42,474 nt of DNA from Deltaproteobacteria bacterium (GTDB lineage Bacteria; Desulfobacterota; Binatia; UTPRO1), in the NCBI GenBank assembly GCA_020848745.1, contig JADLHM010000058.1, forward strand, positions 1-42,474. The letters run 5' to 3'. Numbering within the stretch: the stretch's first letter is position 1; each line of letters opens with the position of its first letter. A program made the position numbers and the translations under genes. Shown piece after piece: positions 17,076 through 25,463 of this stretch. A model generated the notes under the pieces. The model did no database searches and was not told the DNA's origin. It saw only the letters and a program-made list of their open reading frames with translations.

Positions 17076-18083
17076 ATGCGTCGTCCGGTCGTCCTGGCTC
17101 TCGCCGCCGCCGCCCTCGTGGCGGCGGCGCTCCTCGGCGCGCGCTGGTGGATGGTCCGCGAGCGCTCCGCCGCGGCGATCCGCGGCTCGGGCATCATCGA
17201 GGTGACGCAGGTCGACGTCGCTTTCGAGGTGGCGGGCCGCATGATCGAGCGTTCGGTCGACGAGGGTGCGATGGTCGACAAGGGCCAGCCCGTCGGCCGC
17301 CTCGACGACCGCGAGTACCGCCTGCACGTGATGCGCGCGACCGCCGCGAAGGAGGCCGCCGACGCGCGCTACCGCATGATGACCAAGGGCGCCCGCGAGC
17401 AGGAGATCGACCGGGCGCTCGCCGCCCGCGAGGCCGCCGACGCCGAGCTCGCGCTGCAGGCCCGGGAGTACGAGCGGGTCACGCGCCTGCGCGCGGAGGG
17501 GATCGTCGCGCAGACCGAGCAGGACCGCCTCTCGAACCTGCTTGCGAACGCGCGCGCGGCTCGCGACCAGGCGGTCGCCCAGCTCGACGAGCTCCGCGAG
17601 GGCTTCCGCACCGAGGAGATCGAAGGCGCACGCGCCGACCTGCAGCGCGCCGGCGCCGAGCTGGAGCTCGCCGAGCTCAACCTCGCGCGCTGCCTGCTCT
17701 TCGCGCCCGCCGCCGGACGCGTGCTCAGCAAGAGCCGCGAGCCGGGCGAGATGGTGCAGCCCGGAACGCCGATCGTGACGCTCGGCGATCTGAGCCGGCC
17801 GTGGGTCAACGTCTACGTCGGCGAGCGCGACCTCGGGAAGGTGCATCTCGGCATGGCGGCGCAGGTGACCGTCGACTCGTTCCCCGACCAGCCCTTCGAC
17901 GGCAAGGTGGCCTTCGTCTCCGACCGCGCCGAGTTCACGCCGAAGAACATCCAGACGCCCGACGAGCGCGTGAAGCTCGTCTATCGCGTGAAGGTCGAGG
18001 TCGAGACGCGGAACGAAGCCCTCAAGCCGGGCATGCCGGCCGACGCGCTCCTGCCGGTCGCGACCGCCGCGGCCTCGCGGTGA
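17076..18083 (+). CDS. HlyD/YbhG-like membrane-fusion (periplasmic adaptor) protein
   Basis: 335 aa from ATG 17076 (TTG 17067 is possible). One N-terminal signal anchor (LALAAAALVAAALLGARWW) is followed by a split lipoyl/barrel-sandwich domain (GSGIIEVTQVDVAFEVAGRM then VDEGAMVDKGQPVGRLDDRE). A long coiled-coil hairpin comes next (about residues 80-200, Ala/Glu/Arg heptads), then the returning lipoyl half with LFAPAAGRVLSKSREPGEMV and a beta-barrel PWVNVYVGERDLGKVHLGM. Such adaptors link inner-membrane ABC pumps to an outer-membrane exit. No TolC-like gene is in the window. Closest by layout to E. coli YbhG. Confidence 0.9.
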   Translation: MRRPVVLALAAAALVAAALLGARWWMVRERSAAAIRGSGIIEVTQVDVAFEVAGRMIERSVDEGAMVDKGQPVGRLDDREYRLHVMRATAAKEAADARYRMMTKGAREQEIDRALAAREAADAELALQAREYERVTRLRAEGIVAQTEQDRLSNLLANARAARDQAVAQLDELREGFRTEEIEGARADLQRAGAELELAELNLARCLLFAPAAGRVLSKSREPGEMVQPGTPIVTLGDLSRPWVNVYVGERDLGKVHLGMAAQVTVDSFPDQPFDGKVAFVSDRAEFTPKNIQTPDERVKLVYRVKVEVETRNEALKPGMPADALLPVATAAASR

Positions 18084-18090
18084 CGCGCTC

Positions 18091-19047
18091 GTGGCGACGT
18101 CGATCCCCACAGGCAGGCCCGCCGTCCGCGCCGTCGACGTCGCCAAGCGCTACGGAACCGTTCAGGCGCTCCGCGACCTGACCTTCGAGGTCCGCGCCGG
18201 CGAGCTCTTCGGACTCGTCGGACCCGACGGCGCCGGCAAGACGACGTTCCTCAGGCTCCTCGCCTGCCTGCTGCGCCCCGACGGCGGCCGCGCCGAGGTC
18301 GACGGCGTCGACGTCACCGAGGATCCCGCCGAGGTGAAGCGCCGCATCGGCTACATGTCGCAGCGCTTCAGCCTCTCCGGCACGCTCTCCGTGCTCGAGA
18401 ACCTGCTCTACGTCGCCGAGGTCTGGGGCGTCGACCCGGCGGCGCGCCGCACCCGTATCCAGCGCCTCCTCGAGTTCAGCCGCCTCGGTCCGTTTCAGAA
18501 GCGCCTCGCCAAGGACCTCTCGGGCGGCATGAAGCAGAAGCTCGCGCTCGCGGCCTGCCTGATCCACCAACCGAGGATCCTGCTCCTCGACGAGCCGACG
18601 ATCGGCGTCGACCCGCTCTCGCGTCGCGACTTCTGGCTCATCCTCTACGACCTCCTCCAGGAAGGCTCGACGATCCTCCTCTCGACGCCCTACATGGACG
18701 AAGCCGAGCGCTGCGGCCGCGTCGGCTTCCTGCAGGACGGGACGATGATCGCGTGCGGACCGCCCGCGCAGCTGAAGATCGACCTCGGCGTGGCGGTGTT
18801 GGATCTCCGGTGCGCGGCGCCGCGCGCCGCCGAGCGTACGCTCCGGCACCTGCGAGGCTTCGAGACGACCGCGCTCTTCGGCGATCGCATCCACCTCACC
18901 CTGCCGCGCGACGGCCTCGATCCCGACACGGTCGTGGCGCGCGTCCGCGCGGCGGGCGTCGCGGTCGACGACTGGAAGCTCGTGGCGCCTTCGCTGGAAG
19001 ACGTGTTCCTCGCCTACACGCGCCCGACCGCGGCGGCGCCGCCATGA
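18091..19047 (+). CDS. ABC transporter ATPase, exporter subunit 1 (YbhF N-half type)
   Basis: 318 aa, GTG start at 18091, 7 bases after the adaptor stop. Walker A is GPDGAGKTTFLRLL (Asp in place of the usual Asn), then a Q-loop in IGYMSQRFSL, signature DLSGGMKQKLALA, Walker B ILLLDEPTIGVDP and a H-loop position occupied by STPYMDEAE (no His). A C-terminal DUF4162-like domain follows (about 225-310, ending SLEDVFLAY). The missing H-loop His suggests a degenerate site, as in asymmetric ABC pairs; the second ATPase has a THFMDEAE. In E. coli the two halves are fused in YbhF; here they are two overlapping genes (ATGA). Confidence 0.93.
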   Translation: MATSIPTGRPAVRAVDVAKRYGTVQALRDLTFEVRAGELFGLVGPDGAGKTTFLRLLACLLRPDGGRAEVDGVDVTEDPAEVKRRIGYMSQRFSLSGTLSVLENLLYVAEVWGVDPAARRTRIQRLLEFSRLGPFQKRLAKDLSGGMKQKLALAACLIHQPRILLLDEPTIGVDPLSRRDFWLILYDLLQEGSTILLSTPYMDEAERCGRVGFLQDGTMIACGPPAQLKIDLGVAVLDLRCAAPRAAERTLRHLRGFETTALFGDRIHLTLPRDGLDPDTVVARVRAAGVAVDDWKLVAPSLEDVFLAYTRPTAAAPP

Positions 19048-19991
19048 GCGCCGCGCTCGCGGTCGAGGCGGCGGGCCTCACCCGCGTCTTCGACTCGTTC
19101 GTGGCCGTCGACCACATCGACCTCGCCGTGCCCACCGGCCGCATCTTCGGCTTCCTCGGACCGAACGGCGCCGGCAAGTCGACGACCATCAAGATGCTGT
19201 GCGGCATCCTGCGGCCGTCGGGCGGCACGGCACGGGTCGGCGGCTTCGACGTCGCCCGCGAGCCCGAGCGCGTGAAGGCCAGCATCGGATACATGTCGCA
19301 GAAGTTCTCGCTCTACGAGGACCTGACGGTCGCGGAGAACCTGCGGTTCTTCGCCGGCATTTATGGGGTGCGCGGGGCTCGTCTGGCGGAACGCATCGCC
19401 TGGGCGCTCCACATGGCTGGCCTCGAAGGACGCGGCGACACCCTCACCTCGGCGCTCGCCGGCGGCTGGCGCCAGCGGCTCGCGCTCGGCTGCGCCGTCC
19501 TCCACGAGCCGCCGATCCTCTTCCTCGACGAGCCGACATCGGGGGTCGACCCGGTGTCGCGCCGCCGCTTCTGGGACATGATCGGCGACCTCGCCGAGCG
19601 CGGCATCACGATCTTCGTGACGACGCACTTCATGGACGAGGCCGAGCACTGCGACGAGCTCGCGCTCATCTACGCCGGCACGGTCGTCGCCGCGGGCACG
19701 CCCTCGCAGCTCAAGCGCGAGCACATCCGCCACGCCCTCCTCGAGATCGAGAGCGATGACCTGATGGGGACGTACGAGGCGCTCAAGTCGACGCCGGGCA
19801 TCGACGGCGTAGCGCTCTTCGGAAACGCGCTCCACGCCACGGTCGCCGACGAGGCGGCGGCGCGCGCGACGATCCGGGAGCGGCTCGCGGCGAGCGGCCT
19901 GCCGCTCCGCCGCCTCGACCGCATCGAACCCTCGCTCGAGGACGCGTTCGTCGCGATCATCGAAACCCACGTAGCGGCCCGGGGGAGCTGA
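19044..19991 (+). CDS. ABC transporter ATPase, exporter subunit 2 (YbhF C-half type)
   Basis: 315 aa; ATG overlaps the previous stop by 4 bases. Walker A GPNGAGKSTTIKML, Q-loop IGYMSQKFSLYEDLTV, signature SALAGGWRQRLALG (Ala replaces Ser of LSGG, common in the second half of YbhF-type pairs), Walker B ILFLDEPTSGVDP, H-loop His in VTTHFMDEAEH, and C-terminal SLEDAFVAIIETH. Its partner above has the canonical LSGG but lacks the H-loop His. In a head-to-tail heterodimer one composite site would be fully catalytic and one impaired. It is followed 3 bases later by the first permease. Confidence 0.93.
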   Translation: MSAALAVEAAGLTRVFDSFVAVDHIDLAVPTGRIFGFLGPNGAGKSTTIKMLCGILRPSGGTARVGGFDVAREPERVKASIGYMSQKFSLYEDLTVAENLRFFAGIYGVRGARLAERIAWALHMAGLEGRGDTLTSALAGGWRQRLALGCAVLHEPPILFLDEPTSGVDPVSRRRFWDMIGDLAERGITIFVTTHFMDEAEHCDELALIYAGTVVAAGTPSQLKREHIRHALLEIESDDLMGTYEALKSTPGIDGVALFGNALHATVADEAAARATIRERLAASGLPLRRLDRIEPSLEDAFVAIIETHVAARGS

Positions 19992-19994
19992 CCC

Positions 19995-21161
19995 ATGCGC
20001 CTCCCCCGCCCCCTCCGCACGATCCGCGCCATCCTCCGCCGCGAGTTCATCGATGTGCTGCGCGACCCGCGGAGCCTGGCGCTCACGCTGCTCTGGCCGA
20101 TCAGCATGCTCGTCATGTACGGCTACGGGATCCGCTACGACGTCGACAACGTCCCCATCACCGTCCTCGACTACAGCGCCACCCCCGAGAGCCGCGACCT
20201 CTCCGAGCAGATGCGGCGCTCCGGCTACTTCACGATCGTCCGCTTCGCGCGCGACGACCGCGACGTCGAGTACGACCTGATGAACGACGCGGTGAAGGCG
20301 GCGATCGTGATCCCGCGCGAGTTCAGCGACCGCCTGCGCGCGGGCGAGCCCACGGCGGTGCAGGTGCTGATCGACGGCTCCGACTCCAACACCGCGACGA
20401 TCGCCCAGGGTTACGCGCTCGCGATCGTGAACCAGTTCGTCGGCGCCTGGTCGGGTGTCGGCACCCGGCGCGCCGGCGCGCCGGCGGCCGCAGGCGATCC
20501 GACCATCGGCCAGGCGCCGATCCAGGTCGCGAGCCGGGTCTGGTACAACCCGGAGCTCAAGAGCGTGAACTTCATCGTGCCCGGGGTCATCGCGGTCATC
20601 ATGATGATCGTCGGCGCCATCCTGACGGCGCTCTCGATCGTGAAGGAGAAGGAGCGCGGCACGATCGAGCAGATCCTGGTCTCGCCGATCCGTCCGCTCG
20701 AGATGATGATCGGCAAGATCGTCCCCTACATGGTGATCGCGCTCGTCGATCTCTCGATCATCATCTGCGCGGGCTACCTGCTGTTCGGCGTACCCATCAA
20801 GGGCAGCGTCGTGCAGCTCGCGATCTTCTCGCTCCTCTACCTCTTCTGCGCGCTCGGGGTCGGCGTCCTCGTGTCGACGATCGCCGACACCATGCAGAAC
20901 GCGATGTTGGCGGCGATCTTCATGTCGCTGCTGCCCTCGGTGCTGCTCTCGGGCTTCGTGTTCCCGCTCGAGGACCTGCCGACGCCGATCCAGGCGGTTT
21001 CGTACCTCTTCCCGGCGCGCTACTTCGTGACCGCGATCCGCGGCATCTACCTGAAGCGCGTCGGCCTCGAGGTCCTGTGGCCGGAAGCGCTCCTGCTCGT
21101 CGTCTTCGCCGTGGGTATCGTGTCGTTCAGCGCATCGCGCTTCCAGGAGCGTCTGGAGTAG
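19995..21161 (+). CDS. ABC-2 type permease, exporter subunit 1 (YbhS/YhhJ-like)
   Basis: 388 aa. One helix near the N-terminus (RSLALTLLWPISMLVMYGYG) is followed by a large periplasmic domain (about residues 50-185, including VLIDGSDSNTATIAQGY). Five membrane segments follow from NFIVPGVIAVIMMIVGAILT to the C-terminus. Conserved ABC-2 features are the coupling segment IVKEKERGTIEQILVSPIRP and the later FVFPLEDLPTPIQAVSYLFP with ARYFVTAIRGIYLKR. It works with the two ATPases as an inner-membrane pump, possibly for drugs, lipids or polysaccharide precursors; the substrate cannot be told. Start at 19995, 3 bases after the ATPase stop. Confidence 0.92.
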   Translation: MRLPRPLRTIRAILRREFIDVLRDPRSLALTLLWPISMLVMYGYGIRYDVDNVPITVLDYSATPESRDLSEQMRRSGYFTIVRFARDDRDVEYDLMNDAVKAAIVIPREFSDRLRAGEPTAVQVLIDGSDSNTATIAQGYALAIVNQFVGAWSGVGTRRAGAPAAAGDPTIGQAPIQVASRVWYNPELKSVNFIVPGVIAVIMMIVGAILTALSIVKEKERGTIEQILVSPIRPLEMMIGKIVPYMVIALVDLSIIICAGYLLFGVPIKGSVVQLAIFSLLYLFCALGVGVLVSTIADTMQNAMLAAIFMSLLPSVLLSGFVFPLEDLPTPIQAVSYLFPARYFVTAIRGIYLKRVGLEVLWPEALLLVVFAVGIVSFSASRFQERLE

Positions 21162-21163
21162 CC

Positions 21164-22303
21164 GTGCGCGCCTCCCTCGCCCGCATCGTCCAGGTGATCT
21201 GGAAGGAGGTGATCCAGATCCGGCGCGACAGGCGCATGTTCGGCATCGTGCTGATGATGCCGGTGCTGGAGCTCTTCATCTTCGGATACGTCGTCGCGAC
21301 CGAGGTCGACGACATCGCGCTCGCCGTCTGCGATTACAGCCAGACGGCGGAAAGCCGCGCCTACGTCGATCAGCTGACGGAGAGCGGCTACTTCCGGATC
21401 GCGGCGCGCTGCGCCGGGGTGAACGACACCGACCGCATCCTCGACCACGGCCAGGCGAAGCTCGTGCTGGCGATTCCGCCCGATTTCGCGGAGCTGCTGC
21501 GGCGCGGGAAGCCCGTGCAGGTGATGGCGGCCGTCGACGGCAGCAACTCCAACACGGCGACCATCGCCCTCGCCTACCTCGAGCAGGTCACGCTCTCGCA
21601 GGCGGTCGACGTGCAGCTCGTCGACAAGAGCCTCGGCGTGACCGCGACCGCGCGCCATCCCGTCGTCGCGGTCGAGCCGCGCGCCTGGTTCAACCCCGAG
21701 CTCCGCAGCGTCAACTTCATGGTGCCGGCCATCACCTGCGTCCTCCTCATGGAGTCGCTCGTGATCCTCACCGCGATGGCGATCGTGCGCGAGAAGGAGC
21801 ACGGCACGATGGAGCAGCTGATCGTCACGCCCATCCGCGCGTTCGAGCTGATCGTCGGCAAGGCCGTGCCGTTCATCGGCCTCGGCTACATCAACGTGGC
21901 GATCGTGATCCTGGTCGGGGCGTTCTGGTTCCAGGTGCCGATCGCCGGCAGCCTCCCGCTGCTCCTCGCCCTGACCGGACTCTTCATCGTCACCTGCCTC
22001 GGCTTGGGGCTCGTCGTCTCGGCGATCTCCAACACCCAGCAGCAGGCGTCGATGACCGGACAGTTCGTGCTGCTGCCGAGCATGTTCTTCTCGGGCTTCA
22101 TGTTCCCGATCGCGAGCATGCCGCCGGTCGTCCAGACGATGACGTACGTGATCCCGCTCCGCTACTACATCTCGATCTCGCGCGGCATCTTCCTGAAGGG
22201 AGCGGGGTGGGCGGAGCTCCGCGACGAGGCGCTGATCCTCGCCGTCTACGGGATCGCGATCCTGGTGCTCGCGACGATCTTCTTCCGGAAGGAGATCCGC
22301 TGA
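21164..22303 (+). CDS. ABC-2 type permease, exporter subunit 2 (YbhR-like)
   Basis: 379 aa from GTG 21164, 2 bases after the first permease stop. The topology matches its partner: one N-terminal helix (MFGIVLMMPVLELFIFGYVV), an extracytoplasmic domain with AAVDGSNSNTATIALAY, then a membrane bundle with AIVREKEHGTMEQLIVTPIR, FMFPIASMPPVVQTMTYVIP and LRYYISISRGIFLKG. The two permeases share the DGSxSNTATIA and REKExGTxEQ signatures, so they are ancient duplicates forming a heterodimer. Codons before 21164 overlap the previous gene and are not used. Confidence 0.92.
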   Translation: MRASLARIVQVIWKEVIQIRRDRRMFGIVLMMPVLELFIFGYVVATEVDDIALAVCDYSQTAESRAYVDQLTESGYFRIAARCAGVNDTDRILDHGQAKLVLAIPPDFAELLRRGKPVQVMAAVDGSNSNTATIALAYLEQVTLSQAVDVQLVDKSLGVTATARHPVVAVEPRAWFNPELRSVNFMVPAITCVLLMESLVILTAMAIVREKEHGTMEQLIVTPIRAFELIVGKAVPFIGLGYINVAIVILVGAFWFQVPIAGSLPLLLALTGLFIVTCLGLGLVVSAISNTQQQASMTGQFVLLPSMFFSGFMFPIASMPPVVQTMTYVIPLRYYISISRGIFLKGAGWAELRDEALILAVYGIAILVLATIFFRKEIR

Positions 22304-22306
22304 CCC

Positions 22307-23032
22307 ATGCTGCACGCGCTGAATCGACTGCGGCGTCTGGTCGCGCCCGGGCAGCTCGAGCTCGCGCTCACACCGCGCGTCCCGGCCGCGGACGGCGAGA
22401 TCCCGCGCCCGGACGAGGCGGCGCGGCTCCTCGCGCGCCTCCGCGCGCTCGGGCTCCGCGGCATCCGCCGCTGCGCTCTCACCCGCAACCGCTCGACGAT
22501 GGTGTCGTTCCGTGGTGACGCGCTCCGCCTCCACCGGGCGTTCGCCACGGCGGCCGACGACGTGCTGCGGGCGGTCGTCGGCTTCGTGAACGGCCGGGGC
22601 GCCGCGCGCCGCGCCGCGCGCCGGGCGCTCACCGCATTCGAGATCCCGCGCGACCCCGCCGCCGCGCGCCCGCACCGGCCGGTCGCGTCGCATCCCGACG
22701 ACGCGGCGCTCGCCGCACGCCTCCGCGCCGCGCATGCGGCCCTCAATGGCGAACGCTTCACGGGCGCGCTCGGTCCGGTCGCGATCCGCGTGTCGCGCCG
22801 CATGCGGTCGCGGCTCGGCCACTACTCGTCCGGCCGGCGCTCGGCCCCCGAGATCGCGATCGCGCGCCGTCACGCGCGCCGCGACGGCTGGCCGAGCGTC
22901 CTCGAAACCCTCGTGCACGAAATGGTCCACCAGTGGCAGCACGAGACCGGCCGCCCGGTCGCCCACGACGCCGACTTCCGCCGCAAGTGCCGCGAGGTCG
23001 GCATCGCGCCGCACGCCAAGCGTCCCCATTGA
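22307..23032 (+). CDS. SprT-like zinc-metalloprotease-fold protein
   Basis: 241 aa. It carries the zincin motif H204-E-M-V-H208 in VHEMVHQWQHETG, preceded by the SprT-like strand PEIAIARRHARR and followed by DADFRRKCREVGI. SprT/Spartan relatives degrade DNA-protein crosslinks; the bacterial members are poorly characterised. The N-terminal 150 residues include a region rich in Arg/Ala (NRSTMVSFRGDALRLHRAF) that may bind nucleic acid. The C-terminal zinc ribbon of Spartan is absent. It starts 3 bases after the permease stop and so ends the exporter operon, although its role there is not obvious. Confidence 0.82.
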   Translation: MLHALNRLRRLVAPGQLELALTPRVPAADGEIPRPDEAARLLARLRALGLRGIRRCALTRNRSTMVSFRGDALRLHRAFATAADDVLRAVVGFVNGRGAARRAARRALTAFEIPRDPAAARPHRPVASHPDDAALAARLRAAHAALNGERFTGALGPVAIRVSRRMRSRLGHYSSGRRSAPEIAIARRHARRDGWPSVLETLVHEMVHQWQHETGRPVAHDADFRRKCREVGIAPHAKRPH

Positions 23033-23175
23033 GACGCCTCGGACGGATGCGGCACCGAGCCGTCGGGCAGAGGCGCACATCGTGCAGCCCGGCACGATCG
23101 CCGCGCGTGTATATCCATGATCTTGCGAGGACGGGCTCGGCAAAGAGATTGCTCCGGGTTTCTCCCGAGGCCCCC

Positions 23176-24432
23176 ATGCGCATGCTCCGAACCCTCGCCC
23201 TCGTCCTCGCCGCCCTCTCCGTGATGCTCGCCGCTCCGACCGTCGCCCGCGCCTGGCACATCAGCGGCCGGGTGCTGTGCGACGACGGCGATCAGACGAT
23301 CGGCGCCGGCGACACCCCGCAGGGAGGCGCCTCGGTCCTCATCACCGCGCTCACCGTCGCGCCGGGCGGCACCTTCCCCGCCACGACCAGCGCCGGGACG
23401 GGAGCCTACGACGTGAAGCTCCCGGACCACGACGACGACTATCGTGTCGAGCTGACCGGCGCCGGGATCCCCGCCGGCGCGGTGGTCATCGTCCCGAGCA
23501 GCGGAGCCTATGGCGTACCCCCGATCGCCGCGATCCACCTCGGCCCGCCGAACGACACCAGCGCCGCGAACGTCGATTTCCTGCTCGCGAACTGCACCGA
23601 CCCGACGCCGACCGCCACGGCGACGGCGACGCTCACCCCGACCGTCACCGCCACCCCGACGGTCACCGCCACGCCCGCGGCGACCCCGACGACGACGCCC
23701 ACACGCACTCCCGCGCTCACCGCGACCCCAACGCCGGTCCACACCCCGGAGGTCTTCGCGAGCCACTTCCAGTGCTACGAGGTCGACCGCACCACCCTGG
23801 CGCCGATCACCGGCGTCTCCGTCGTCGACCGCTTCGGCGCGGCGACCATCGACCTCGCGAACTCGACGCTCGTGAAGCGGCTCTGTAACCCGGCGGGCGT
23901 GAACGGCGCGGGTGCGCCCGGCGGTCCCGATCACCTCGCGGGCTACGTGATCAGCGCGCGTACGCCGCGCTTCACGCCGCGCACCAACACCACGGTCGTG
24001 AACGCCTTCGGCACGACGACCCTCACGGTCCTCCGTCCGACCCTCCTCATGGTGCCGAGCGCGAAGAGCCTCGCCGGGCCGCCCCCGCCGTTCGGCCCGC
24101 CGGGCATCGACCACTTCCAGTGCTACGTGGTGCGGAACGCGCGCGCCCGCCGGTCGCGCATCACGGTCACCGACCAGTTCGGAACGATGACGCTCGACGT
24201 GAAGCGGCCGTCGCGGCTCTGCACCGCGGTCGACAAGCGCAACGAGGGCATCATCAACCCCGACGACAACCTCATGTGCTACGAGGTGCGCACGTCGTCG
24301 GGTACGCGGCGCTTCACGGGTCCGGGCGGCCCCGTCTACATCGACAACCAGTTCGGGCCGGACACGCTGAAGGTCACGCGGCCGACCGAGCTGTGCGTGC
24401 CGTCGACCGTGGTCTCGCCGCAGCAGCCGTAG
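23176..24432 (+). CDS. Secreted protein with Thr/Pro linker and four Cys-pair repeats (DUF7450-like)
   Basis: 418 aa. A signal peptide (LRTLALVLAALSVMLAAPTV, cut after ARA near residue 26) precedes a carboxypeptidase-regulatory-like beta domain (about 27-138), a Thr/Pro/Ala linker (about 140-192), and four degenerate repeats of 45-60 residues. Repeats 1, 3 and 4 start with FQCY or LMCY, contain a DxFG or DQFG/NQFG turn, and end with LC. Repeat 2 (about 23926-24070) has GY in place of CY and LLMVP in place of LC: both cysteines are lost together, as expected if they form one disulfide. No catalytic motif seen. I associate this repeat type with uncultured deltaproteobacterial lineages. Probable surface or periplasmic protein. 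ATG 23176; 23182 also possible. Confidence 0.8.
   Translation: MRMLRTLALVLAALSVMLAAPTVARAWHISGRVLCDDGDQTIGAGDTPQGGASVLITALTVAPGGTFPATTSAGTGAYDVKLPDHDDDYRVELTGAGIPAGAVVIVPSSGAYGVPPIAAIHLGPPNDTSAANVDFLLANCTDPTPTATATATLTPTVTATPTVTATPAATPTTTPTRTPALTATPTPVHTPEVFASHFQCYEVDRTTLAPITGVSVVDRFGAATIDLANSTLVKRLCNPAGVNGAGAPGGPDHLAGYVISARTPRFTPRTNTTVVNAFGTTTLTVLRPTLLMVPSAKSLAGPPPPFGPPGIDHFQCYVVRNARARRSRITVTDQFGTMTLDVKRPSRLCTAVDKRNEGIINPDDNLMCYEVRTSSGTRRFTGPGGPVYIDNQFGPDTLKVTRPTELCVPSTVVSPQQP
23593..23750 (+). repeat. Low-complexity Thr/Pro-coding tract
   Basis: An array of short ACGCCGACC/ACCGCC-like units encoding repeated TPTATAT and TVTATP segments inside the secreted-protein gene. Such linkers commonly vary in length between strains by slippage. 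Looks like a surface-exposed, possibly glycosylated spacer. Confidence 0.7.
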
Positions 24433-24521
24433 GCCGGCGGCGCGCCGTACGGGCGGCGGGGCGCTCCGCGCATCGCATCGCCTGCTTGCATGCCTCCGGC
24501 GGCAACCGCAGAGTCGGCCGC

Positions 24522-25361
24522 GTGTCCGCGTTCGTGACCCGGTTCGCGCCGAGCCCCAATGGCTTCCTGCACCTCGGACACGCGTTCTCCGCCCTGACGG
24601 CGTGGGACGCGGCGCGGGCAGCGGACGGCCGCTTTCTGCTGCGCATCGAGGACATCGACGGCAGGCGCTCGCGGCCCGCGCTCGAAGCGGCGATCTTCGA
24701 GGATCTCGCGTGGCTCGGGATCGCGTGGGAGACGCCGGTCCGCCGGCAGTCGGAGCACCTCCGCGAATACGCGGCGGCGCTCGTGCGGCTCGACGATGCC
24801 GGGCTTCTCTACCCCTGCTTCTGCACGCGGCGCGAGATCGAGGAGGCGTTGACGGCGCCGCACGGACCCGCGGGCGCCGCCTACCCCGGCACGTGTCGGC
24901 GGCTCGATCGGGCGGCGCGCGCCGCGCTGGTGGCGTCGGGCCGCCCCTTCGCCCGCCGCCTCGACCTCGGGGCGGCGCTCGTGCGCTCCGGCCCGCTCGC
25001 ATTCGAGGAATCGGGAACACGCGTCGCCGTGGATCCCGCGCGTCTCCACGCCGAGATCGGCGACGTCGTGCTGGCGCGGAAGGACGTGCCGGCGAGCTAC
25101 CACCTCGCGGTCATCCACGACGACGCGCTCCAGGGCGTGACCGTCGTGATCCGCGGGGAGGACCTCGCCTTCGCGACGCCGCTCCACCGCGTGCTGCACG
25201 CCCTCCTCGCCCTGCCGACGCCCGCCTACCGCCACCATCGTCTGGTGACCGACGCGGCGGGTAAGCGCTTCGCGAAACGCGACGGCGCGGCCACGCTGCG
25301 CGCGCTCCGCGCCGCGGGCGTCACCCCGGCCGAAGTGCGGGCCCGCGTGGGACTCGCGTGA
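24522..25361 (+). CDS. gluQ: Glutamyl-Q tRNA(Asp) synthetase
   Basis: 279 aa. A truncated glutamyl-tRNA synthetase paralog that places Glu on queuosine at the anticodon wobble position of tRNA-Asp. Class I motifs: FAPSPNGFLHLGHAFSAL (HIGH-like) near the N-terminus, and GKRFAKRDGA (KMSKS-like) near residue 245. The anticodon-binding C-terminal part of GltX is absent, which is the diagnostic feature; length fits GluQ (about 290-310). The zinc-site region has CFCTRREIEE and YPGTCRR, consistent with the Cys/Tyr/Cys ligand set. Start GTG at 24522; a nearby ATG at 24490 is out of frame. Implies a queuosine pathway elsewhere. Confidence 0.9.
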   Translation: MSAFVTRFAPSPNGFLHLGHAFSALTAWDAARAADGRFLLRIEDIDGRRSRPALEAAIFEDLAWLGIAWETPVRRQSEHLREYAAALVRLDDAGLLYPCFCTRREIEEALTAPHGPAGAAYPGTCRRLDRAARAALVASGRPFARRLDLGAALVRSGPLAFEESGTRVAVDPARLHAEIGDVVLARKDVPASYHLAVIHDDALQGVTVVIRGEDLAFATPLHRVLHALLALPTPAYRHHRLVTDAAGKRFAKRDGAATLRALRAAGVTPAEVRARVGLA

Positions 25362-25400
25362 GCAAGCGGCGCCGCGTCTCGGAGACGCCCGCGACGGCCC

Positions 25401-25431
25401 GCCTCCGCCCGTCGGCGACATGCGCGGAGGC
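25401..25431. terminator. Inverted repeat between convergent gluQ and a small gene
   Basis: GCCTCCGC (25401-25408) pairs perfectly with GCGGAGGC (25424-25431) in the space between the converging gluQ and 25464 genes. No T-run, so assignment rests on placement. Confidence 0.35.
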
Positions 25432-25463
25432 GCGCGCAGACCGGGCGGCGCCCTGGCGGGACG

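Noticed and set aside
23593-23750. CRISPR or tandem-repeat array
   Set aside because: The repeats are short codon-level units of a Thr/Pro linker inside an open frame, without spacers.
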